Below, piece by piece: positions 1 to 7,807 of a stretch of 11,637 bases of DNA. The DNA is from UBA1562 sp041653955 (GTDB lineage Bacteria > Omnitrophota > Gorgyraeia > Gygaellales > Profunditerraquicolaceae). The stretch spans positions 1-11,637 of the forward strand of contig JBAZEH010000036.1 in NCBI GenBank assembly GCA_041653955.1. Direction: 5' to 3'. The position numbers and the translations under genes are program-made. The notes under the pieces were generated by a model. The model did no database searches. It was given only the letters and a program-made list of their open reading frames with translations, and was not told where the DNA came from. Within the stretch, counting starts at the first letter, position 1. Every line of letters starts with the position of its first letter.

Positions 1-1
1 G

Positions 2-322
2 AACCATTTTTGGGTGGCTTTGAAGATATTCCCCGCCCCGCTCTTATTGCTGCTTCCTTTCTTTACGGTATACAGATTAGCCATGCAGGTTTTAAGTTTA
101 TTCGGATATTTGTCTAAAAAGGGAAACAATAAAGGAGAAAGGCTTCCTATCCTGCGCTTATCCGCCGCTATTTTTAAAGCGCATTTTCTTGTGCTTTTTT
201 CCCTGCGGGGAGTTTTAGAAAAAAGGAAGATATTGAGGCAAAATAAAAGGATACCCGATAGCGATATTTATAGTTGGTTTAAAAAATACGGACTTAAGGT
301 CAATGACCTGTTTTTGGATTGA
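2..322 (+). CDS. Family 2 glycosyltransferase, C-terminal fragment (cut by left edge)
   Basis: The reading frame is open to the first base of the window (it begins NHFWVALKIFPAP), so this is the end of a gene that starts outside. A GTG at position 14 could be read as a start but falls inside a pattern typical of the C-terminal part of membrane-associated GT2 enzymes (rhamnosyltransferase-like): an 'N-x-x-W-x-x-x-K-x-x-P' stretch, then a leucine-rich membrane-associating helix (PLLLLLPFFTVYRLAMQ), then a basic tail of about 60 residues. Such enzymes transfer sugars from nucleotide-sugar donors onto lipid-linked glycans at the cytoplasmic face of the inner membrane. The catalytic GT-A domain is not in the window, so donor and acceptor cannot be named. 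The gene ends 23 bases before another GT2 gene, which supports a glycan locus. The family call rests on a short C-terminal pattern only. Confidence 0.6.
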   Translation, partial: NHFWVALKIFPAPLLLLLPFFTVYRLAMQVLSLFGYLSKKGNNKGERLPILRLSAAIFKAHFLVLFSLRGVLEKRKILRQNKRIPDSDIYSWFKKYGLKVNDLFLD

Positions 323-345
323 ACGGAAATACTTTACGATAAGAG

Positions 346-1065
346 ATGGATAAGAGAGTATTGATAGTCATGCCCGCGTTTAACGAAGAGGATAATATAA
401 GGGGGGTTATCCATGGCATACGCTCTGCCCTGAAAGGCGCCGATATCCTTACCGTGAACGACGGTTCTAAAGACGCCACATCTTTATTCGCGAGTATGGC
501 GGGTTCCGCGGTGATAGACCTGCCTTACAGGCTTGGTTATGGCAACGCCCTGCAGACAGGTTATAAATACGCGCTGAAAAAAGGATACGATTATCTTATC
601 CAGCTGGATGCCGACGGCCAGCATGACCCCTGTAGTTTACCCGCGCTTTGCGATGAGATAAAAAAAGGCGCCCACGATATAATTATAGGCTCAAGATTCA
701 TAAAATATACATACAACCCTCCTTTGGCCAGAAGGATAGGGATGGTATTATTCGCTAAAATAGGGAGTTTCATGACCAGGCAGGGGCTTACCGACCCTGT
801 TTCCGGATTCAGGGCGTTTAATAAGAAAGCGATCAGGCTTTTTTGCACGGATCTTTTTCCTTCGGATTTTCCCGATGTGGACCTTATAATAATGTCAAAG
901 CGGGCAGGGCTTAAGATAAAAGAGATACCCGTATTGATGCATCCTGCCAGGAACGGCAAGTCTATGCATTCGGGCCTAAAGCCGGCCTACTATATTTTTA
1001 AGATGATACTTTCAATAGCAGTAACTAATTTACGCAGGGTAGAGCGTGAAAAGGAGGAGGCATGA
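346..1065 (+). CDS. Family 2 glycosyltransferase, polyprenyl-phosphate/DPM1-like
   Basis: A complete 239-residue GT-A glycosyltransferase. Visible motifs are PAFNEE (residues 10-15), the nucleotide-binding VNDGSKD (37-43), DADGQHDP (88-95) carrying the metal-binding D-x-D, and DPVSGFR (149-155), all standard for the DPM1/DPG-synthase-like branch of family 2. Members usually move mannose, glucose or a related sugar from a nucleotide donor to polyprenyl phosphate, supplying lipid-linked sugars for surface polysaccharides or protein glycosylation. There is no long C-terminal membrane domain, only an amphipathic segment near 213-230. The downstream DUF2304 membrane protein overlaps it by 4 bases (ATGA), so the two are probably translated together, and DUF2304 proteins commonly accompany this GT2 type. 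The start is the ATG at 346; only a weak purine run (GATAAGAG) precedes it. Substrate is not readable from the sequence. Confidence 0.88.
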   Translation: MDKRVLIVMPAFNEEDNIRGVIHGIRSALKGADILTVNDGSKDATSLFASMAGSAVIDLPYRLGYGNALQTGYKYALKKGYDYLIQLDADGQHDPCSLPALCDEIKKGAHDIIIGSRFIKYTYNPPLARRIGMVLFAKIGSFMTRQGLTDPVSGFRAFNKKAIRLFCTDLFPSDFPDVDLIIMSKRAGLKIKEIPVLMHPARNGKSMHSGLKPAYYIFKMILSIAVTNLRRVEREKEEA

Positions 1066-1433
1066 CATACAGGCAGAAGATATTCGCGATACTGATAAGC
1101 GCTATACTTATGGTTATAATAATTGAGCTTGTAAGGCGCAAGAAACTGAGAGAGGAATTCTCCTGGCTGTGGCTTAGCGCTGGTTTCTTTATAATATGCC
1201 TGTCCATATGGGATTTTATCCTTATAAAATTCGCGAACCTTATGGGTATAATGACTCCCGTAGGCACAATATTGTTTTTTCTTATCGCGTTCGTATTCTT
1301 CATAGTATTACATTTTTCTATAAAGATATCCACTTTGACAGACCAGGTCAAGAACCTGACGCAGGAGGTTGCGATAATCAAGTCGTTATCGGATAACACG
1401 GGAAAAGGGCAGGCATGGAGGCAGGGGTTATAA
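1062..1433 (+). CDS. DUF2304 family membrane protein
   Basis: A 123-residue protein with three predicted membrane helices (about 5-23, 35-54 and 66-86) and a polar, probably coiled-coil tail (87-108). The pattern of a short basic loop followed by 'LREEFSWLWLSAGFF' matches DUF2304, a small family usually encoded beside, or fused to, DPM1-like GT2 glycosyltransferases. Its role is not established; a membrane anchor or partner for the neighbouring enzyme, or a helper in lipid-linked sugar handling, is the natural inference. The start codon overlaps the stop of the GT2 gene (ATGA), and AAGGAGGAGG lies just upstream as a strong ribosome binding site, which settles the start. The stop is 1 base before the uvrA start. 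Early codons are strikingly ATA-rich: six ATA, one ATT and no ATC for isoleucine in the first 22 codons. Confidence 0.8.
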   Translation: MTYRQKIFAILISAILMVIIIELVRRKKLREEFSWLWLSAGFFIICLSIWDFILIKFANLMGIMTPVGTILFFLIAFVFFIVLHFSIKISTLTDQVKNLTQEVAIIKSLSDNTGKGQAWRQGL

Positions 1434-1434
1434 T

Positions 1435-4236
1435 ATGCATAGAGATAAAGACGCTATAGTCATACGCGGGGCAAAAGAGCATAATCTTAAGGATATAAGC
1501 CTTAAGCTGCCGCGCAATAAGCTGATAGTTATAACGGGATTATCCGGTTCTGGTAAATCAAGCCTTGCCTTTGATACCATATATGCCGAAGGGCAGAGGC
1601 GATATGTGGAGAGCCTTTCCAGCTACGCCCGCCAGTTCTTGGAACAGCTTCAGAAGCCGGATGTAGAATATATAGAAGGCTTGTCCCCCGCGATAGCGAT
1701 AGAGCAGAGGAGCGCCGGGGGGAATCCGCGTTCCACGGTGGGCACGCAGACCGAGATATACGACTATTTAAGGATACTGTTCGCGCGCATAGGCAAGATA
1801 TTATGTTATCAATGCGGCCAGCCGGTAGAAAAGCAGAGCGCGCAGGAGATAGTGGAAAAAGTCATGAAGTTCCCCCCCGGAGCGGATATAAGGATATTGG
1901 CACCGCTGGTGCGCGGGAGAAAGGGAGAATACAGGGATATATTAAAGAATATCCAGAAATCAGGCTTTATACGCGCGCGCGTTGACGGGAAGATATATGA
2001 ACTGCCGCAGGAGATAAAACTTAAGAAATATAGCGCCCACAATATTGAAGTAGTCGTGGACAGGCTGAAGGCCGGCCCACAGATAAAGACGAGGCTCACT
2101 GATTCCGTAGAGACCGCGCTTAAGATCGGTAAAGGGATGATCATTGTCAATTCGCAGGATTCCGCGGACCATATATTCAGCGAGCAATACGCATGCGCCA
2201 GGTGCGCGATAAATTATTCCGAAATAGAGCCGCGCATGTTCTCTTTTAATTCTCCTTTTGGCGCATGCCCGGATTGTAACGGCCTGGGGACTAAGCTTGA
2301 GGTTGACCCTGACCTGGTAATACCGGATAAAAACAAATCAATAAATGGGGGGGCAATAGAGGCGTGGAAGAGGGGAGGCAAGGGCTATATACTTTATTAC
2401 CGCGCGCTCATACGAGAACTCGCTTCCCTTATGCGTTTTGACCTGGATGCCCCTTTTAACAGGTTGGGTAAGAATACGCAGAAGGCAATACTATACGGAA
2501 CTGATCAGTATGTGTGGGGCAAGCGTTTTGAAGGGGTCATACCGCACCTTGAAAGGCTGTTCCGTCAGACGGATAGCGATTATCTTAAAGAAGAGATCTC
2601 GCGTTTTATGTCCACCCTCCCGTGCCCTGCGTGTCTTGGGGCCAGGCTTAAGAAAGAGAGCCTGGCCGTGAAGATCAACGGCAGGAATATTGATGAAGTG
2701 ACCCGGATGACCATAAAGGATTCCCATGATTTTTTTACAAATCTGGAACTATCAGAAAAAGACAGGATGATCGCCAGGGAGGCGCTTAAGGAGATAACGC
2801 AGAGATTGCGTTTTTGCATTGATGTCGGCTTAGAATATATTACGTTGGACAGGAAAAGCTCAACCCTTTCCGGAGGAGAAGCGCAGCGTATCCGGCTGGC
2901 CACACAGGTAGGTTCAGGGCTGGTGGGTGTGTTATATATACTGGATGAGCCAAGCATAGGCCTGCATCAGAGGGATAACGCGAAATTGATCTCTACCTTA
3001 AAGGCATTAAGGGACCTGGGGAATACGTTGATCGTAGTAGAGCATGACGAATCTACTATATTGGCGGCTGATCATATCGTAGACCTTGGCCCGGGAGCCG
3101 GCAGGCACGGGGGAAGGGTGGTTTTCTCCGGAAGGAAAGAAGATCTGTTGAAAGATAGCGCCTGCCTTACCGCGAAATACTTAAGGAAGGAAGTGAAGAT
3201 AGATATACCGGAGAAAAGAAGGGGTAGCCGCAAGGATAAGTTCCTGGAGATAAAAGGCGCAAGGGAGCATAACCTTAAGAATATAGACGTAAAGTTCCCT
3301 TTGGGGCTCTTTATATGCGTCACCGGCGTCTCCGGCTCAGGAAAATCCACGCTTATTGACGAGATACTTTACCGGGGCCTTGCCAGGAAATTATATAAAT
3401 CCCGTTTAAAACCGGGGCTGCATGACGGGATTGCGGGGATAGAGCATATAGATAAAGTTATAGTCGTAGACCAGTCTCCTATAGGCAGGACTCCGCGCTC
3501 AAACCCCGCGACCTATACCGGGGTATTCAGCCATATCAGGGATATATTTAATAAGCTGCCGGAAGCCCGCATGCGGGGGTATAAGCCGGGAAGGTTCTCT
3601 TTTAACGTCAAGGGGGGGCGCTGCGAGGCGTGTTCCGGAGACGGGATAAAGAAGATCGAAATGCATTTTCTCCCGGATATATACGTTAAATGCGATGTAT
3701 GCAAGGGGAGGCGTTTCAATGAGGCGACCCTTGAGGTGAGATACAAGGGGAAATCTATCGCCGACGTGCTGGATATGACCGTTGAGGAAGCGCTGGCCCT
3801 TTTTTCGAACATACCGAAGATAAAGAATATACTTATTTACCTTTATGAAGTAGGGTTAGGTTATATTCAGTTAGGCCAGTCCGCGACTACCCTTTCGGGA
3901 GGGGAGGCGCAGCGCCTGAAACTTTCATCGGAGTTAAGCAAGCGCTCTACCGGCAGGACCCTTTATCTTCTTGATGAGCCTACAACAGGGCTGCATTTCG
4001 CGGATGTCGGGAGGCTCCTGGCGGTGCTTCAGAAACTTGTGGATAAGGGCAATACAGTGTGCGTGATAGAGCATAACCTGGAAGTGATAAAATGCGCGGA
4101 TCATATCATTGACCTTGGCCCGGAAGGCGGAGAAAAGGGGGGCAGGGTAGTCGGCAAGGGGAGCCCCGAAGAATTGATCGCTAACGCGGGCTCGCATACG
4201 GCCCATTTCCTAAGAAAGATATTGAAGAGCGGATGA
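1435..4236 (+). CDS. uvrA: UvrA, excinuclease ABC subunit A
   Basis: UvrA is the damage-recognising ATPase of nucleotide excision repair. It works as a dimer, scans DNA, and loads UvrB, which with UvrC incises around the lesion. The 933 residues match the usual length. Domains in order: Walker A GLSGSGKS (35-42); UvrB-binding region (about 130-245); first zinc module with C254/C257 and C278/C281; ABC signature LSGGE (478-482) and Walker B LDE (503-505); second Walker A GVSGSGKS (631-638); the second zinc finger C730-X2-C733-X19-C753-X2-C756; second signature LSGGE (820-824) and Walker B LDEPTTG (846-852). No key residue is missing, so the protein should be functional. An extra CxxC pair (C124/C127, C397/C400) also appears. 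The ATG at 1435 sits 7 bases after AGGGG and 1 base after the DUF2304 stop, so it is co-transcribed with glycan genes, with no SOS-like operator visible in front. Confidence 0.98.
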   Translation: MHRDKDAIVIRGAKEHNLKDISLKLPRNKLIVITGLSGSGKSSLAFDTIYAEGQRRYVESLSSYARQFLEQLQKPDVEYIEGLSPAIAIEQRSAGGNPRSTVGTQTEIYDYLRILFARIGKILCYQCGQPVEKQSAQEIVEKVMKFPPGADIRILAPLVRGRKGEYRDILKNIQKSGFIRARVDGKIYELPQEIKLKKYSAHNIEVVVDRLKAGPQIKTRLTDSVETALKIGKGMIIVNSQDSADHIFSEQYACARCAINYSEIEPRMFSFNSPFGACPDCNGLGTKLEVDPDLVIPDKNKSINGGAIEAWKRGGKGYILYYRALIRELASLMRFDLDAPFNRLGKNTQKAILYGTDQYVWGKRFEGVIPHLERLFRQTDSDYLKEEISRFMSTLPCPACLGARLKKESLAVKINGRNIDEVTRMTIKDSHDFFTNLELSEKDRMIAREALKEITQRLRFCIDVGLEYITLDRKSSTLSGGEAQRIRLATQVGSGLVGVLYILDEPSIGLHQRDNAKLISTLKALRDLGNTLIVVEHDESTILAADHIVDLGPGAGRHGGRVVFSGRKEDLLKDSACLTAKYLRKEVKIDIPEKRRGSRKDKFLEIKGAREHNLKNIDVKFPLGLFICVTGVSGSGKSTLIDEILYRGLARKLYKSRLKPGLHDGIAGIEHIDKVIVVDQSPIGRTPRSNPATYTGVFSHIRDIFNKLPEARMRGYKPGRFSFNVKGGRCEACSGDGIKKIEMHFLPDIYVKCDVCKGRRFNEATLEVRYKGKSIADVLDMTVEEALALFSNIPKIKNILIYLYEVGLGYIQLGQSATTLSGGEAQRLKLSSELSKRSTGRTLYLLDEPTTGLHFADVGRLLAVLQKLVDKGNTVCVIEHNLEVIKCADHIIDLGPEGGEKGGRVVGKGSPEELIANAGSHTAHFLRKILKSG

Positions 4237-4252
4237 ACTAGTGATATAGTTC
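4235..4252 (+). other. Short perfect inverted repeat between uvrA and the TPR gene
   Basis: GAACTA, a 6-base loop (GTGATA), then TAGTTC. The left arm overlaps the uvrA stop and the right arm ends 7 bases before the ATG of the TPR gene, where a ribosome binding site would normally sit. The stem has only two G:C pairs and no T-run follows, so it is not a convincing terminator. It might influence initiation of the next gene, or be chance in an AT-rich spacer. Confidence 0.35.
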
Positions 4253-4259
4253 TATTATT

Positions 4260-6734
4260 ATGAAGAATTTAAAAACGAAATTATTTACGTTATTACTCCT
4301 TTCGCTGATATTGACCCCTCACGGCTGCCTGACCGCCCAGGAAGGGCAGTCAAAAGAGGAGGAGGCGTTATTTGTGGGCAAGAAGGCCTTTGAGGATGGG
4401 TTCTATGATGTGGCCAGGGGCCTCTTTGAGCGGTTCTTGAAAAACTATCCGGATTCTGACAGCGCTCCGGAAGCCAATCTTTTGATCGGACAATCTTATT
4501 ACCGCCAAAACAGGTTCCTGGACGCGCTGGCTAAATTTGAAGAGCTTAAAGGCCAGGCTGCAGCCAGGCCAATAAAGGACGCGGTCCTTTATTGGATCGC
4601 TGAAGTGCACTTTAAGGGGAACAATTTCTCAAAGGCCGGCCAGTATTACAGGGCGATAATAGAGGAGTTCCCCAATTCCGCTTACGCTGTGCACGCTTAT
4701 TATTCACTGGGATGGTGCCTTTTTCAGGAGGGAAAGTTTAATGAGGCTGTCGAATATTTCAGGATAGTGGAAGATAAATTCCCCAGGGAGCCTCAGGCGC
4801 AGGATTCATCATTTAAAATAATAGAATGTTTTTATAATTTGAAGGATTATCCGGGCCTTAAAGATAACCTGGCGTCATACCTTAAGCTGCATTCTAAAGA
4901 TTCCCAGCGCGCCCCCTACCTGTATTTTTACCTTGCCGAAGCGGATTATTATCTCTCTAATTTTCAGGATGCCATTAACGGGTATGCGAAGGCCATCGGT
5001 AGTACCGCCGACGCCAGGATACAGGCTTTATCCAGGCTGGGTATGGGGTGGGCTTACCTTAAATTAAAAAACTATAAGGAGGCAGGGGAGACCTTGCGCC
5101 AGATAAAACCTGATACATTGGATATCAAGAACCGCGATATCCTGTTACTCGGGAAGGCCTCGTTGAGTTTGGAAACAAAAGAGTTTCGCGAAGCCGCGGG
5201 GTTTTATTCTGAACTGGCAGGCACAACCTCCGACCCTGATATCCTGATACAGGCATATCTGGGCAGGGCTGACGCGCTTTATAATCTGGCGGAATATAAG
5301 GAGGCTATAGCCGTATACCAGGAAGCGCTGGATAAGCCTGCCGCGGCGTCTACGCAGGAGAATACCGATAAATTGCATTACGGGCTGGCATGGGCTTTCC
5401 TGAAGGAAGGGGAATTCCGGAAAGCCATAGACGCATTCCAGAAGATAGCGCAGAATACCGGAGATAAAATATTCAAAGTGGCGGCACTCTGCCAGATAGG
5501 GGATACATACCAGGATTCAGGTGAATATGGCAAGGCGGTTGAAACATACGACAATATACTGAAGAATTATCCGGATAGCTTGTACAGTGATTATATACAG
5601 TATCAGTTAGGCGTTACGCTCCTGAAAGTTTCCAATTACGACGGAGCTATTATGGCGTTTCAGGGGGTAAAGAATAATTTCCCGGATTCAAAGCTGGTGG
5701 ATGACGCCTCATACGCCCTGGGGCTGGTATATTTTCAAAGGCAGGATTACAAGTCAAGCTCCGAGATATTCGGGAAGTTCAAGGATGAATTCAAAGACAG
5801 CAGCCTGAAGCCGGAAAGCGTGTATCTTTTAGGCACAAGCCTTTATAATCTCGGGGATTTCGCCAGGGCCATTGAGGTCTTCAAGGATATAATCAGGTCG
5901 TATAGCCAGAATACGGAGTTAGTCCAGAAAGCGGAATACGAGATAGCGGATTGTTATTACCAGATGGGAAATGAAAAAGAGGCCATGGAGAGGTTTCGGG
6001 TATTGCGTTCTAAATACCCTGATTCCGACCTTACCCCCGAAGTGATATGGTGGCTCGGGGAATATTATTACCGGCATAATGATTTTAATATGGCGCGAAG
6101 ATATTTTTCTTCTCTAATAAGGGATTTTCCGCGGAACAATCTTGTCCCTGACGCTTATTACGTTATAGGGCTCACTTACGCCGAGGAAGGAAAATATGAA
6201 GAGGCTGTAAATAATTTCGGCAAGGTAGTTGAAGTGGGCAGTTCGGATATAGCGGGCACGGCAAATATCGCGATAGCGGATATATACGCGAGGCAGGATA
6301 AGCTTGAACAGGCACTAGAGGTTTATAAATATGTGTTGAATGGTTATCCTAATCTTGCCGGCATGGTTTACCCTAAGATCGCGGATATATACCGAAAAAC
6401 CGGAGACCACGAACAGGCGATAAATTTCTATGGCAAGGGCCTGGATATGGCCCCTCCCAGGGAGATGGCGCAGATACAGTTTAAGATAGCGGAGACCGTT
6501 GAGGCGCAGGGAAAGGAAGATGATGCCATGGAGGAATATCTTAAAGTCACTTATCTGTATACGCAGGATAATGAACTCACGGTAAAGGCGCTCTTAAGGG
6601 CCGCCGCGATATGCGAAAATAAAGAGAACTTTAAGGAAGCAGTCAATATTTATAAAAAGATAAGCGCCATGAACGCGCAGGAAGCAAAATACGCGAAAGA
6701 GCGCATGGACTGGATCAGGGAGCACGTCAGGTAA
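4260..6734 (+). CDS. Secreted long tetratricopeptide-repeat (TPR) protein
   Basis: An 824-residue protein starting with a Sec signal peptide: basic MKNLKTK, hydrophobic core about 8-19, likely cleavage near LTA|QE (after A26). A cysteine (C23) lies there but the preceding PHG does not make a standard lipobox. The rest (about 34-810) is an almost unbroken TPR solenoid, roughly 18-21 helix pairs, with recurring W/Y-x-x-A-E, 'Y/F-x-x-A-x-x-x-F/Y' and 'F/YPDS' turns, such as NYPDS at 62-66, 436-440 and a similar YPDSD at 586-590. This resembles BamD/YbgF-like periplasmic scaffolds. No enzyme domain is seen. It sits 24 bases upstream of an ExbB/TolQ gene, so it is probably the periplasmic partner of that proton-driven complex; this is inference from position. 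No Shine-Dalgarno is visible before the ATG at 4260, but the signal peptide fixes the start. Confidence 0.88.
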   Translation: MKNLKTKLFTLLLLSLILTPHGCLTAQEGQSKEEEALFVGKKAFEDGFYDVARGLFERFLKNYPDSDSAPEANLLIGQSYYRQNRFLDALAKFEELKGQAAARPIKDAVLYWIAEVHFKGNNFSKAGQYYRAIIEEFPNSAYAVHAYYSLGWCLFQEGKFNEAVEYFRIVEDKFPREPQAQDSSFKIIECFYNLKDYPGLKDNLASYLKLHSKDSQRAPYLYFYLAEADYYLSNFQDAINGYAKAIGSTADARIQALSRLGMGWAYLKLKNYKEAGETLRQIKPDTLDIKNRDILLLGKASLSLETKEFREAAGFYSELAGTTSDPDILIQAYLGRADALYNLAEYKEAIAVYQEALDKPAAASTQENTDKLHYGLAWAFLKEGEFRKAIDAFQKIAQNTGDKIFKVAALCQIGDTYQDSGEYGKAVETYDNILKNYPDSLYSDYIQYQLGVTLLKVSNYDGAIMAFQGVKNNFPDSKLVDDASYALGLVYFQRQDYKSSSEIFGKFKDEFKDSSLKPESVYLLGTSLYNLGDFARAIEVFKDIIRSYSQNTELVQKAEYEIADCYYQMGNEKEAMERFRVLRSKYPDSDLTPEVIWWLGEYYYRHNDFNMARRYFSSLIRDFPRNNLVPDAYYVIGLTYAEEGKYEEAVNNFGKVVEVGSSDIAGTANIAIADIYARQDKLEQALEVYKYVLNGYPNLAGMVYPKIADIYRKTGDHEQAINFYGKGLDMAPPREMAQIQFKIAETVEAQGKEDDAMEEYLKVTYLYTQDNELTVKALLRAAAICENKENFKEAVNIYKKISAMNAQEAKYAKERMDWIREHVR

Positions 6735-6757
6735 CCCTGTAAAAAAGGAGAAGGAAG

Positions 6758-7390
6758 ATGGATCTGTATAAGATGAGCTTGATGCAGGTATTCACGGCAG
6801 GCGGCCCGGTGATGTGGCCGATACTTTTATGTTCTATCTTTGCCTTGGCTATAATCATAGAAAAGTCATGGCACCTGCATAAGATAAAGATAGATACCCA
6901 GCAGTTTCTGGGCAGCATTATTGAGAAGATGAAGCGCCATCAGGTGAAGGAGGCCCTTGAAATATGCGAAAAGACCAAGAGCCCGATCTCGCATATATTG
7001 AAAGCGGGTATACTTAAATATGACCGTTCGCGCCCGCAGATCAAAGAAGCGATAGAAGACGCTTCTTTGTATGAAGTGCCGAGGCTGGAGAAAAATCTTT
7101 CCATGCTTGCTACCATCGCGCATATTTCTCCTTTGCTCGGGCTCCTCGGGACTGTTACCGGCATGGTCAGGTGTTTTCAGACCATACAGGCCAAAGCCAC
7201 TTCTTTCCATCCTGTTTCTCCGGGGGACCTTGCCGGAGGCATATGGGAGGCGCTGCTTACTACCGTAGCCGGGTTGATAGTCGCCATACCGACATTTATC
7301 GCTTACAATTACCTTGTCAGCCGTATAAACGGTTTTATTTTAGAGATGGAAAAGGCGGCTACGGAATTAGTGAATTTCCTTACGGAATAA
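6758..7390 (+). CDS. ExbB/TolQ/MotA-family proton channel protein
   Basis: A 210-residue inner-membrane subunit of an ExbB-ExbD type motor, which uses proton flow to drive a third protein spanning the periplasm. There are three membrane helices: about 18-38 (VMWPILLCSIFALAIIIEK), 115-140 and 162-187. The cytoplasmic domain lies between the first two, as in the family. Conserved residues are visible: the GTVTGM motif at 131-136 with its threonines, E164, and T168/T169 in 'EALLTTVAGL', plus P178 in the last helix. The length is slightly shorter than E. coli TolQ (230) or ExbB (244). A strong ribosome binding site (AAAAAAGGAGAAGGAAG) precedes the ATG. The exbD-like gene starts 15 bases after its stop, followed by a TonB-like gene, so the three subunits are encoded in stoichiometric order. 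Whether it is ExbB-like or TolQ-like in function cannot be decided; the TonB-type partner favours ExbB. Confidence 0.95.
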   Translation: MDLYKMSLMQVFTAGGPVMWPILLCSIFALAIIIEKSWHLHKIKIDTQQFLGSIIEKMKRHQVKEALEICEKTKSPISHILKAGILKYDRSRPQIKEAIEDASLYEVPRLEKNLSMLATIAHISPLLGLLGTVTGMVRCFQTIQAKATSFHPVSPGDLAGGIWEALLTTVAGLIVAIPTFIAYNYLVSRINGFILEMEKAATELVNFLTE

Positions 7391-7405
7391 AACGGGGAGG
7401 CAGCT

Positions 7406-7807
7406 ATGCAGTTCAAAAGACATATGGAGTTAGAGCATGGCTTGAGGCAGATAGATATCGCGCCTTTGATAGATATGATCTTTCAGCTTCTTATATTTTT
7501 CATGCTCACATCCAGTTTTATTATGCAGCCAGGCATAAAAGTGAATCTGCCCAAAGCGGTGACCAGCGAAGTGGTCAGGCAGGAGAACGTTGAGATCGTA
7601 ATCTCAAGCGAGAATGTGATATATACGGATGGTAAAGTCATAACTATCCAGGAGTTAAAGGTGCTGCTTAAGCAGACGGCAAGGGCCAAAGGTTCGATCC
7701 TGATAAAGGCGGATAAACGCGCATCTTTAGGCAGGATAGTTGAAGTATGGGATATGTGCAGGGACCTGGGCGTGACCCAGATAAATATAGCGACGAACCA
7801 GGAATGA
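7406..7807 (+). CDS. ExbD/TolR-family biopolymer transport protein
   Basis: A 133-residue protein with a short cytoplasmic N-terminus, one membrane helix (about 19-39) and a periplasmic domain, the standard ExbD/TolR plan. The single essential proton-carrying aspartate of the family is present as D23 in 'PLIDMIFQLLIFFML'. The conserved 'IKVNLPKA' follows at 44-51, and the C-terminal half carries the TolR-like alternating strands and helices (DGKVITIQELKVLL, ILIKADKRASLGRIVEVWD). It should form the rotor-like dimer inside an ExbB pentamer. A GGGGAGG ribosome binding site lies 5 bases before the ATG at 7406. The stop overlaps the start of the TonB-like gene (ATGA at 7804-7807), so these two are probably translationally coupled. 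Confidence 0.95.
   Translation: MQFKRHMELEHGLRQIDIAPLIDMIFQLLIFFMLTSSFIMQPGIKVNLPKAVTSEVVRQENVEIVISSENVIYTDGKVITIQELKVLLKQTARAKGSILIKADKRASLGRIVEVWDMCRDLGVTQINIATNQE

Noticed and set aside
14..16. GTG as the true start of the first gene
   Set aside because: The frame is open to the window edge and the residues before it fit the C-terminal glycosyltransferase pattern, so this is a truncated gene.
7171..7593. 140-codon + frame over the exbB end and exbD start
   Set aside because: It overlaps two confident channel genes in another frame and has an odd, low-complexity composition with no known motif.
7747..7803. Longer start for the TonB-like protein
   Set aside because: The extra 19 residues lie within exbD and push the membrane helix inwards; the ATGA overlap at 7804 fits the style of the operon.
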